64,000 nt of DNA from JAYOEY01 sp038120295 (GTDB taxonomy: Bacteria > Pseudomonadota > Alphaproteobacteria > MPNO01 > UBA2964), in NCBI GenBank assembly GCA_038120295.1, contig JAYOLL010000018.1, positions 1 through 64,000 of the forward strand. Direction: 5' to 3'. The position numbers and the translations under genes are program-made. Position 1 is the stretch's first letter, and each line of letters opens with the position of its first letter. Under the pieces are notes generated by a model. It made no database searches. It saw nothing but the letters and a program-made list of their open reading frames with translations, and was not told the DNA's origin. This document shows, in pieces, positions 25,350 to 32,801 of this stretch.

Positions 25350-26660
25350 ATGACCATGAGCGGGAACGTATCCCCGTCCGGCGTCTCGGAAGGTTTCTTT
25401 ACAGAATCTCTTTCGGAGCGAGATCCCGAACTTTATGAATCCCTGAATGGGGAACTGGGGCGCCTGCAGGGGCAGGTGGAACTCATCGCGTCCGAAAACG
25501 TCGTTTCCAAGGCGGTGCTCGAAGCGACCGGTTCGGTTCTGACCAACAAATATGCGGAGGGATATCCCGGTCGCCGGTATTACGGCGGCTGCGAATTCGT
25601 CGATGTGGCGGAGGACCTGGCACGGGAACGCGCAAAGAAGCTGTTCGACTGTTCCTATGTGAACGTCCAGCCTCATGCCGGCGCGCAGGCCAATCTCGGG
25701 GTGTATGTGGCCCTTTGCCAGCCGGGCGATACGATCCTCGGCATGTCGCTTGCCGCGGGTGGGCACCTGACACATGGAGCGCGTCCAAATTTCTCGGGAA
25801 AATGGCTGAATGCGGTGCAGTACGGGGTTCGTCGGGACGATCACAGGATCGACTATGACGAGGTTGAAACCCTGGCGCGCGAGCATAAGCCGAAGGTCAT
25901 CGTGGCTGGCGGCTCCGCCTATCCGCGTATCATCGATTTCGAGAGATTCCGCGCGATTGCAGACGAAGTCGGCGCCTATCTGATGGTCGACATGGCGCAT
26001 TTTGCAGGGCTGGTGGCCGGCGGCGCCCATCCGAGCCCGCTGCCGTATGCGCATGTCGTCACGACGACGACGCACAAGACTCTACGAGGGCCTCGCGGCG
26101 GCATGATCCTGTCTAACGATGAAGAGATCGGGAAGAAGATCAATTCCTCGATCTTTCCGGGAACCCAGGGCGGCCCGCTGATGCATGTGATTGCCGCGAA
26201 AGCGGTTGCATTCGGCGAGGCGCTGCGACCGGAATTTCGCGAATATTCGGCACGGGTCGTCGAAAACGCGCGGACACTGGCGCAGACCCTGGCCCGTCAG
26301 GGGCTGGATATCGTGTCGGGTGGAACCGATACGCATCTGATGCTGGTCGACCTGCGGCCCAAAGGACTGACGGGCAAGGAGGCGGAAGCCAGTCTCGAAG
26401 CGGCAGGCATTACCTGCAACAAGAACGGCATTCCGTTCGATCCGGAAAAACCGACGATCACCTCCGGCATTCGGCTGGGGACGCCCGCAAGCACCACAAG
26501 GGGGTTTGGGGCGGATGAGTTCGCTCAGGTCGGCGATATGATCGTCGAGGTGCTGGACGGACTCGCTGCCGGCAATGGCGATAATTCGTCGGTCGAAGCG
26601 AAGGTCCGAGACCGTATCGGCGAACTGTGTGCGAAATTTCCGGTCTATCCCGGGCTTTGA
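25350..26660 (+). CDS. glyA: serine hydroxymethyltransferase
   Basis: This PLP enzyme converts serine and tetrahydrofolate to glycine and methylene-tetrahydrofolate. The PLP lysine lies in the motif TTTTHKTLRGPRGGMI, and the N-terminal ELIASENVVSKAVLEATGS is typical. The protein has about 436 residues. Several ATG codons cluster at 25347, 25350 and 25356 after AGGAG at 25340-25344; the one at 25350 has the best usable spacing, but this is not certain. It is followed by nrdR after 30 bases. Confidence 0.96.
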   Translation: MTMSGNVSPSGVSEGFFTESLSERDPELYESLNGELGRLQGQVELIASENVVSKAVLEATGSVLTNKYAEGYPGRRYYGGCEFVDVAEDLARERAKKLFDCSYVNVQPHAGAQANLGVYVALCQPGDTILGMSLAAGGHLTHGARPNFSGKWLNAVQYGVRRDDHRIDYDEVETLAREHKPKVIVAGGSAYPRIIDFERFRAIADEVGAYLMVDMAHFAGLVAGGAHPSPLPYAHVVTTTTHKTLRGPRGGMILSNDEEIGKKINSSIFPGTQGGPLMHVIAAKAVAFGEALRPEFREYSARVVENARTLAQTLARQGLDIVSGGTDTHLMLVDLRPKGLTGKEAEASLEAAGITCNKNGIPFDPEKPTITSGIRLGTPASTTRGFGADEFAQVGDMIVEVLDGLAAGNGDNSSVEAKVRDRIGELCAKFPVYPGL

Positions 26661-26690
26661 CGGGATACTGACAGGGGAGGGAGAGGCCTA

Positions 26691-27155
26691 ATGAAATGCC
26701 CGTTTTGCGGTGCTGACGACACCCAGGTTAAAGATTCTCGTCCGACCGAGGAAGGAGCGGCCATCCGCAGGCGAAGGGCCTGCACAGCCTGCGGTATGCG
26801 GTTCACGACGTTCGAACGGGTCCAGTTGCGCGAACTTACTGTCGTCAAGCATGGAGGCAAGCGCGAACCTCTCGACCGGGACAAGCTGGCTCGTTCGATG
26901 AACATCGCGTTGCGGAAACGCAACGTCGATCCGGAACGGGTCGAAAGGGTGATCAACAGTATCGTGCGGCGTCTGGAAAGCAGCGGCGAAAGCGAGGTCT
27001 CCTCCAAGGCTGTCGGAGAGATGGTTATGGCGGCGCTCGCCAGCCTCGATCAGGTTGCTTATGTCCGCTACGCGTCGGTTTACCGAAATTTCAGGGAGGC
27101 GAGCGATTTCGGCGATTTTGTCGGAACGCTCGAAGAAGAAGACGTCAGCGACTGA
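26691..27155 (+). CDS. nrdR: transcriptional repressor NrdR
   Basis: This 154-residue protein has an N-terminal zinc ribbon (CPFCGADDTQV, later CTACGMRFTTFE) and an ATP-cone domain from about residue 47 (VVKHGGKREPLDRDKL). NrdR senses ATP/dATP and represses ribonucleotide reductase genes. It lies between glyA and ribD, a widespread alphaproteobacterial arrangement. The ribD reading frame probably begins inside its 3' end. Confidence 0.96.
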   Translation: MKCPFCGADDTQVKDSRPTEEGAAIRRRRACTACGMRFTTFERVQLRELTVVKHGGKREPLDRDKLARSMNIALRKRNVDPERVERVINSIVRRLESSGESEVSSKAVGEMVMAALASLDQVAYVRYASVYRNFREASDFGDFVGTLEEEDVSD

Positions 27156-28260
27156 CGAAGATCTGCGGCATATGCGGTCGGCGCTCGCGCTGGCTGCGCG
27201 GGGGCTCGGCCGGGTGTGGCCCAACCCTGCCGTGGGGTGCGTCATCGTCAGGGATGGCGATGTTGTCGGCCGTGGCTGGACTCAGCCCGGCGGAAGGCCG
27301 CACGCCGAAACGGAAGCGCTGCGGCGCGCGGGCGATGCAGCACGCGGCGCAACCGCCTATGTGACGCTCGAACCCTGCGCCCATTTCGGCGAGACCCCGC
27401 CCTGCGCCGACGCGTTGATCGACGCCGGTATCGACAGATGCGTCGTGGCCTTGCGCGATCCCGATCCCAGGGTCGATGGAGGCGGATTTCGGAAGCTGGA
27501 AGATGCCGGTATCGAGGTTCATTTCGGGCTGTGCGAGGCGGAGGCCGAGGCGCTCAATGCGGGATTTCTGAAGCGTCAGCGTTTGCAGCGGCCTCATGTC
27601 TGTCTGAAAGCCGCGACAACGATAGACGGGCGAATTGCCGCAAGGACGGGTCACAGTCAGTGGATAACGGGTGAAGCCGCCCGCCGCGCCGGACATCTTC
27701 TGCGGGCGAAGTACGACGCCATTCTGGTTGGCTCAAACACCGCTGCGGAGGACGATCCGAGCCTTACCTGCAGGCTTCCGGGGTTGCTGGACAGGTCTCC
27801 TGTTCGGGTCGTTGTCGACGGCAGGATGAGACTGCCGCTAACAAACCGCCTGGTCAGGGAGGCGAATGCCGTGCCGACCTGGCTGTTCGCACTTTCGCCC
27901 TCAACGGCAGCCGCCAGGCAGCGCGCGGCCGCCTATCGGGATTGCGGCCTTTCTGTTTTTGACGTGGAATCCGACGAAAACGGCCACCCCGATCCGCGAG
28001 CGGTTCTTGCAACCCTGGCCGAAGAAGGCATTACGCGGTTGCTGATCGAAGGGGGCGGCGTTGTCGCGGCATCGTTTCTTCGTCTCCGGCTTGTGGATGA
28101 GATGGTCTGGTTCAGGGCGGCCACGGTTATGGGAGGCGACGGTCTGCCCGCCATTGCGGCGCTTGGCGTGGACCGGGTCGACGATGCGCCGTTCGCCCGG
28201 CGAATTTCAGTCGAACCCATGGGCGAAGACGTGATAGAGCGTTATAGTCTGGCAGGGTAG
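27118..28260 (+). CDS. ribD: bifunctional riboflavin biosynthesis protein RibD
   Basis: RibD carries out the deaminase and reductase steps after GTP ring opening. The N-terminal cytidine-deaminase-like zinc site is present (HAETEAL, then TLEPCAHFGETPPC), followed by the NADPH-dependent reductase domain (LKAATTIDGRIAARTGHSQWITG onward). The start is unclear. Homology begins at a conserved Asp-Glu before HMRSALALA, so the ATG at 27172 is slightly too late; the TTG at 27118, inside nrdR, is the nearest earlier start, and ATGs at 27055 and 27061 are possible. Confidence 0.92.
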   Translation: MSERSKKKTSATDEDLRHMRSALALAARGLGRVWPNPAVGCVIVRDGDVVGRGWTQPGGRPHAETEALRRAGDAARGATAYVTLEPCAHFGETPPCADALIDAGIDRCVVALRDPDPRVDGGGFRKLEDAGIEVHFGLCEAEAEALNAGFLKRQRLQRPHVCLKAATTIDGRIAARTGHSQWITGEAARRAGHLLRAKYDAILVGSNTAAEDDPSLTCRLPGLLDRSPVRVVVDGRMRLPLTNRLVREANAVPTWLFALSPSTAAARQRAAAYRDCGLSVFDVESDENGHPDPRAVLATLAEEGITRLLIEGGGVVAASFLRLRLVDEMVWFRAATVMGGDGLPAIAALGVDRVDDAPFARRISVEPMGEDVIERYSLAG

Positions 28261-28266
28261 GAAAGA

Positions 28267-28854
28267 ATGTTTACCGGAATCATCACGGATATCGGCGCAA
28301 TACGCGCAATCGAGCAGCGTGGCGACACGCGGATAGAGATCGACACCAGCTACGATACCCACGATATCGAGCTCGGGGCGTCGATCGCCTGTTCAGGGCC
28401 CTGTCTGACAGTGGTCGAAAAAGGCGATGGCTGGTTCGCTATCGAGGCGTCGGCGGAAACGCTTTCCCGGACGACAGTTGGCGACTGGCAAGTCGGTTCG
28501 AAGGTCAATCTGGAAAGAGCGCTGCGGGTCGGTGACGAGCTGGGCGGTCATATCGTGTCCGGCCATGTCGACGGCATCGCAAGCATCGCGGAGACGAAGG
28601 ACGAAGGCGACAGCACACGGTTCGTATTCGAGGCGCCTGACGAGCTGATGCCCTATATTGCCGAAAAAGGCTCGATAGCGCTTGACGGGGTTTCTTTGAC
28701 CGTCAATGAAGTCGGCGGAAATCGTTTCGGCGTAAACATCATCAATCACACCAAGGCGCACACGACCTTCGGCGAGAAGGCAGTGGGCGCCCGGATCAAT
28801 CTGGAGATCGACACGCTGGCGCGCTATGTCGGTCGTCTGGTCGGTCGGGATTAA
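28267..28854 (+). CDS. ribE: riboflavin synthase alpha chain
   Basis: This 195-residue protein has two lumazine-binding repeats: MFTGIITDIGAIRAIEQ at the N-terminus and GGHIVSGHVDGIASI near residue 95. It dismutates two 6,7-dimethyl-8-ribityllumazine molecules to riboflavin and a pyrimidine. It follows ribD after 6 bases and precedes ribBA by 28 bases. Confidence 0.95.
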   Translation: MFTGIITDIGAIRAIEQRGDTRIEIDTSYDTHDIELGASIACSGPCLTVVEKGDGWFAIEASAETLSRTTVGDWQVGSKVNLERALRVGDELGGHIVSGHVDGIASIAETKDEGDSTRFVFEAPDELMPYIAEKGSIALDGVSLTVNEVGGNRFGVNIINHTKAHTTFGEKAVGARINLEIDTLARYVGRLVGRD

Positions 28855-28882
28855 TTTTCAGGAATATCAGGGACCCGGAACA

Positions 28883-30070
28883 ATGGATGGCACGGACAAC
28901 GCGGCGACCAAGGGCAGCCTTCAGTCTGCCCTGTCGAAACCGGAAGAAATCATCGCGGATATCACCGCCGGGCGCATGGTCGTGCTGGTCGACGATGAGG
29001 ACCGGGAGAATGAGGGCGATCTCGTCATAGCGGCGGAGGCGGCGGATGCCGACGCCATCAACTTCATGGCGACCCATGGTCGCGGGTTGGTCTGCCTTTC
29101 GATGACTGCGGACCGGGTCAGGGAACTCGGTCTTTCCATGATGGTGCAGGACAACAAGGCGCCACTGGGAACCGCCTTTACCGTTTCCATCGAAGCGCGC
29201 GAGAACGTGACGACTGGCATTTCCGCCGGCGACAGGGCGGAAACCATCAAGGTTGCCATCGACCCCTCGAAGGGCGCCGAGGCTCTGGTGACGCCGGGCC
29301 ATGTTTTTCCTCTCGTCGCAAAGGATGGCGGCGTGCTGGTGCGGGCCGGTCACACGGAAGCGGCGGTCGATCTGGCGCGCCTTGCCGGGAAGAACCCGGC
29401 TGGCGTGATCTGCGAGATCATGAAGGACGACGGGACCATGGCGCGTTTGCCGGACCTCGTCGGCTTCTGTGAGACTCATAATCTGAAACTGGGGACGATC
29501 GCGGATCTCATCGCCTACCGACTGCGCAATGACAGCGTCGTCAACCGGACGGTCGAGACGACCTTGACAAGAAATCATGGCGGTGATTTTCAGGTATTCA
29601 TTTACGAGAGTCAGATGAATGGCCTCGAACACGTCGCGGTCGTAAAGGGTGACCTCTCCGGCGGTGATCCGGTTCTCGTCCGGATGCATGCCCTGAATAT
29701 TCTCGACGACGTGCTGCACGACACCGGCGATGAACGGCGCGGCGAACTGGAACAGTCGCTGCGTATGGTCGCCGAGGAAGGGCGGGGCGCGGTCGTGCTC
29801 ATCCGGGATTCGTGGAACACCCGTTTCTCGACCCAGATTGCAATGCGAAAGGGACTTGCGGCTGGGCAAGCGCCTGCCGATAAGCCGGACGACAAGGAAC
29901 GCAAGCCCCAGGTACTGCGCAACTACGGTATCGGTGCACAGATCCTGCGCGATCTTGGCATTACCCGCATTCGGCTGCTTACCAACACCAGGGAAGGCAC
30001 GATCAAGGGTATCGACGGTTATGGCCTGTCGATCGTCGAGCGCGTGCCGATCCCGAGCCTCGACTACTAG
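28883..30070 (+). CDS. ribB: 3,4-dihydroxy-2-butanone-4-phosphate synthase with degenerate GTP cyclohydrolase II-like domain (RibBA-like)
   Basis: This protein has 395 residues. The first half (about 20-220) is an intact DHBP synthase: DDEDRENEGDLVIAAE near 37-52 and the later VTPGHVFPLVA and RAGHTEAAVDL. The second half aligns with GTP cyclohydrolase II, but the zinc-binding segment that normally contains three Cys reads RMHALNILDDVLH at 267-279 with none, and the active-site YLRQEGRG-type motif reads VVLIRDSWN at 304-312. The cyclohydrolase activity is probably lost, so another RibA is needed. ATG 28883 is chosen over an upstream frame inside ribE. Confidence 0.9.
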   Translation: MDGTDNAATKGSLQSALSKPEEIIADITAGRMVVLVDDEDRENEGDLVIAAEAADADAINFMATHGRGLVCLSMTADRVRELGLSMMVQDNKAPLGTAFTVSIEARENVTTGISAGDRAETIKVAIDPSKGAEALVTPGHVFPLVAKDGGVLVRAGHTEAAVDLARLAGKNPAGVICEIMKDDGTMARLPDLVGFCETHNLKLGTIADLIAYRLRNDSVVNRTVETTLTRNHGGDFQVFIYESQMNGLEHVAVVKGDLSGGDPVLVRMHALNILDDVLHDTGDERRGELEQSLRMVAEEGRGAVVLIRDSWNTRFSTQIAMRKGLAAGQAPADKPDDKERKPQVLRNYGIGAQILRDLGITRIRLLTNTREGTIKGIDGYGLSIVERVPIPSLDY

Positions 30071-30090
30071 CCTGATCAAAGGACCGTAAA

Positions 30091-30555
30091 ATGGCTGATG
30101 CGCCCCACATAATGATTGTCGAATCCCGTTATTACGAGGAAATCGCGGAAGAACTGATTCAGAGCGTCATGACCGAACTGAATGACGCCGGCGCGACATT
30201 TGAGAGATTCGAGGTGCCCGGCGCCTTTGAAATTCCCGCAGCGATCAAATTCGCCATCCGCTCGATGAATCTGTACCCCGCGCAACGCCGGTTTGACGGT
30301 TATATTGCGCTTGGCTGCGTAATTCGCGGGCAGACTTCGCACTATGATTATGTATGTGGCGAGAGCGCGCGGGCGCTCCAGGATCTGGCGGTGGAATATT
30401 CGCTCGCCCTCGGCTACGGCATCCTGACTGTCGAGAATCGCGATCAGGCGATGGCGCGCGCGAAACGGTCTGAACAGGATCGTGGCGGACATGCCGCGCG
30501 GGCGTGTCTCAAGATGATTGAACACAAGACTCACTTCCGGCTCTTTCCGCGATGA
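30091..30555 (+). CDS. ribH: 6,7-dimethyl-8-ribityllumazine synthase
   Basis: This 154-residue protein condenses the RibB product with the pyrimidine intermediate. It keeps VPGAFEIPAAIKFA, the phosphate and catalytic His region GCVIRGQTSHYDYVCGES, and LTVENRDQA. It follows ribBA after 20 bases and overlaps nusB by four bases (ATGA), so it belongs to the ribDE-ribBA-ribH-nusB-thiL operon. Confidence 0.95.
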   Translation: MADAPHIMIVESRYYEEIAEELIQSVMTELNDAGATFERFEVPGAFEIPAAIKFAIRSMNLYPAQRRFDGYIALGCVIRGQTSHYDYVCGESARALQDLAVEYSLALGYGILTVENRDQAMARAKRSEQDRGGHAARACLKMIEHKTHFRLFPR

Positions 30556-31085
30556 CACCTACACGGGACCCCCGAACCCCGTCGAAGTCGCGGTCCCGGG
30601 GAACATCCCGTCACAGCAGGGCACGGCTCGCAGCCATTCAGGCCCTGTACCAGTCTGCAATGACCGGCACGCCGCCTTCCGTCGTTATCGACGAATTCCT
30701 GCGCCATCGGCTGATGGATACGGACAATGAGGCCGGCGAAGGCGGAAAGCTGAATGAGGCGCTATTCGCGGAGCTGGTCAAAGGCGCTTCGGCGCGCCTC
30801 GATGAAACCGACCGCAAGATCGAAAACGCGTTGCCGAGTAGCTGGGACGGCGATCGTCTTGAGGTTGTTCTTCGCTGTTTGCTGAGATCGGCGGCTTACG
30901 AGCTGATGACGCGGTACGAAACGCCCGCTGCGGTCGTGATCTCCGAGTATGTGCGTTTGGCGCACAGGTTTTTTTCGGAAGGAGAGCCGGCGTTCGCGAA
31001 CGGCGTGCTGGACAGGCTCGCGCGCGACCTGCGACCGGGTGAGCTAGAGGCGCGCGGCAGCGCGGCTGGGGATGCGACCGGGTGA
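30552..31085 (+). CDS. nusB: transcription antitermination factor NusB
   Basis: This 177-residue all-helical NusB has a basic N-terminus (RSRGTSRHSRARLAAIQALYQ) typical of alphaproteobacterial forms and the C-terminal VISEYVRLAHRFFSEGEPAFANGVLD signature region. It pairs with NusE/S10 in rRNA antitermination. It overlaps ribH at its start and thiL at its end (14 bases), suggesting translational coupling. Confidence 0.93.
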   Translation: MTPTRDPRTPSKSRSRGTSRHSRARLAAIQALYQSAMTGTPPSVVIDEFLRHRLMDTDNEAGEGGKLNEALFAELVKGASARLDETDRKIENALPSSWDGDRLEVVLRCLLRSAAYELMTRYETPAAVVISEYVRLAHRFFSEGEPAFANGVLDRLARDLRPGELEARGSAAGDATG

Positions 31086-32061
31086 ATTCGACCTCATTGC
31101 TCGCTATTTTGCGCCTTTGGCTGCGGGTTTTCCGGGAGCGGCCGGCCTCAAGGACGACCTTGCGGTCGTAAGGCCGTCATCCGGTTGCGAACTGGCCACC
31201 ACGGTGGATGCCATGGTGGAAGGCGTCCATTTCCTGTCGGATGATCCTCCGGATACGATCGCGCGCAAGGTCCTGAGAGCGAACCTGTCCGATCTCGCAG
31301 CCGCCGGGGCCAGGCCTCTCTGCTATTTTCTGTCGGTGAGCCTGAACAATTCCGTAGACGAAGTCTGGGTCTCGCAGTTCGCGGCCGGGCTGGCCGACGA
31401 TCAGAAAGAATTCGGGATATCCCTGGCAGGCGGTGACACGACGTCGACACCCGGTCCGGTTACGCTTTCCGTTACGGCTATGGGCGAGGTGGAACAGGGC
31501 AGGGCGGTGCGTCGCTCGGGGGCCGGAACAAACGACGATGTCTGGGTAACCGGGACCATCGGCGATGCGGCAAATGCGCTCCACTTGATTGAGAATTACG
31601 GAGTGCGGAAGGTTTCGGAGGAGTATCCTTTTCTGCTGGACCGCTACCGGCTGCCGGTGCCGCGATCGGCGCTGGGACCGCGACTGGTCGGGCTGGTTTC
31701 TGCCATGACCGATATCTCTGACGGGCTTGTCGCCGATCTGGGCCATATATGCGCTGCTTCAGGGACAGGCGCAGAACTCAGTTTTTACGATATTCCGCTA
31801 TCCGACGATGTAAGGGAGTTTCTAGGGAAGGAAGAAAAAGGCGTTGAATCCTGTGCGATTCGAATCCTTTCCGGTGGCGACGATTACGAGCTGCTTTTCA
31901 CCGCGCCCACGGCGTCGGCGCCGTTGATCGAGAAGGCGGCAAGGCTTAGTGCGGTACGGGTAGCAAGGATAGGAAATATCGTGTCGGGTGATGGCGTTCG
32001 CGTCGTTTCCGCTGACGGCGCCGAAATTGAAGTCGCTGCCGGCGGCTGGCGGCATTTCTGA
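31072..32061 (+). CDS. thiL: thiamine-monophosphate kinase
   Basis: This 329-residue protein of the PurM/ThiL fold phosphorylates thiamine monophosphate to the diphosphate. It has GEFDLIARYFAPL at the start, the Mg/ATP-binding TVDAMVEGVHF and the substrate region LAGGDTTSTPGPVTLSVTAM, and the later TDISDGLVADLGH. It overlaps nusB by 14 bases and ends the riboflavin/nus operon. Confidence 0.95.
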   Translation: MRPGEFDLIARYFAPLAAGFPGAAGLKDDLAVVRPSSGCELATTVDAMVEGVHFLSDDPPDTIARKVLRANLSDLAAAGARPLCYFLSVSLNNSVDEVWVSQFAAGLADDQKEFGISLAGGDTTSTPGPVTLSVTAMGEVEQGRAVRRSGAGTNDDVWVTGTIGDAANALHLIENYGVRKVSEEYPFLLDRYRLPVPRSALGPRLVGLVSAMTDISDGLVADLGHICAASGTGAELSFYDIPLSDDVREFLGKEEKGVESCAIRILSGGDDYELLFTAPTASAPLIEKAARLSAVRVARIGNIVSGDGVRVVSADGAEIEVAAGGWRHF

Positions 32062-32147
32062 AACCCCGCCGTTCACGACTTTCGTTTACCGTCTGTTTGC
32101 CAAGTTCCGGTTTAATGTGCTGCTGGCAGTCTCCGGCAGGCGATACG

Positions 32148-32612
32148 GTGCACTACTTCGTGAGATATCTTCCGTTCCTTCTTCTGGCGATGTTTCTGGC
32201 GCTGACACCCGCTTTTTCGTCTTCCGCCGCGACATCCGGCGAAGACGGCAAGGACGTCCAGGAATCCGGAAAGCCGTTGCCGCGTCTGTCTTCTGCGCGG
32301 TTTTTCAAATTAAAACCGTTTACCCTGCCGGTACTCTACAAGGGCGAGATCGAAGAACATTTTACCCTGGTCCTGTCCCTTGAACTGTTTGATGAGGACG
32401 ACAGGGACAAGGTTCGGCACCGCATCCCCCGGATCAGAAACGAGTTCTACCGGGCTCTGCTAAGTATCGTTACGTTTCGCCGTACCGGCGCACCGATCCC
32501 CGATATCGAGATATTCCGGTCTCGTCTGCTCCGAATCCTGAAGAAACTCTATGGCGAAGAGCTGGTGCGCGATCTTCTGATTCAGCAGGCTTTCAAGCAG
32601 AGCGTTCGCTGA
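32148..32612 (+). CDS. FliL-like membrane-anchored protein
   Basis: About 154 residues with an N-terminal hydrophobic segment (VRYLPFLLLAMFLALTPAFS) that is a signal peptide or anchor, then an alpha/beta region similar in pattern to FliL (a strand HFTLVLSLELFD followed by helices with RIPRIRNEFYRALL). FliL helps the flagellar stator, but no flagellar genes are nearby, so the assignment is by resemblance only. GTG at 32148 is preferred because GGCAGG lies about 7 bases before it; GTG at 32160 is possible. Confidence 0.6.
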   Translation: MHYFVRYLPFLLLAMFLALTPAFSSSAATSGEDGKDVQESGKPLPRLSSARFFKLKPFTLPVLYKGEIEEHFTLVLSLELFDEDDRDKVRHRIPRIRNEFYRALLSIVTFRRTGAPIPDIEIFRSRLLRILKKLYGEELVRDLLIQQAFKQSVR

Positions 32613-32801
32613 TATTTCGCCATTTTTTGGCCCGAAACCTCGATTCGGCGCGGGTGTTGCCATAATTGCGCTGGTCTGGCATGTTCCGCGCGGCTTACGG
32701 ACCTTTAATCCCACTGACGGTAAGGATAATCGCCGTTTTGTGGGATTTTGACACGGTCCGGCATTCAGGAAGCTTTCGGAACAGAATAAGGACCAAATTC
32801 G

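Noticed and set aside
28261..28882. FMN riboswitch near ribE or ribBA
   Set aside because: The genes are packed with only 6 to 28 bases between them and no RFN element is visible.
28796..30079. 427-codon open frame on the minus strand across ribBA
   Set aside because: It is the complement of a well-identified gene in GC-rich DNA, has no recognisable domain and no ribosome site.
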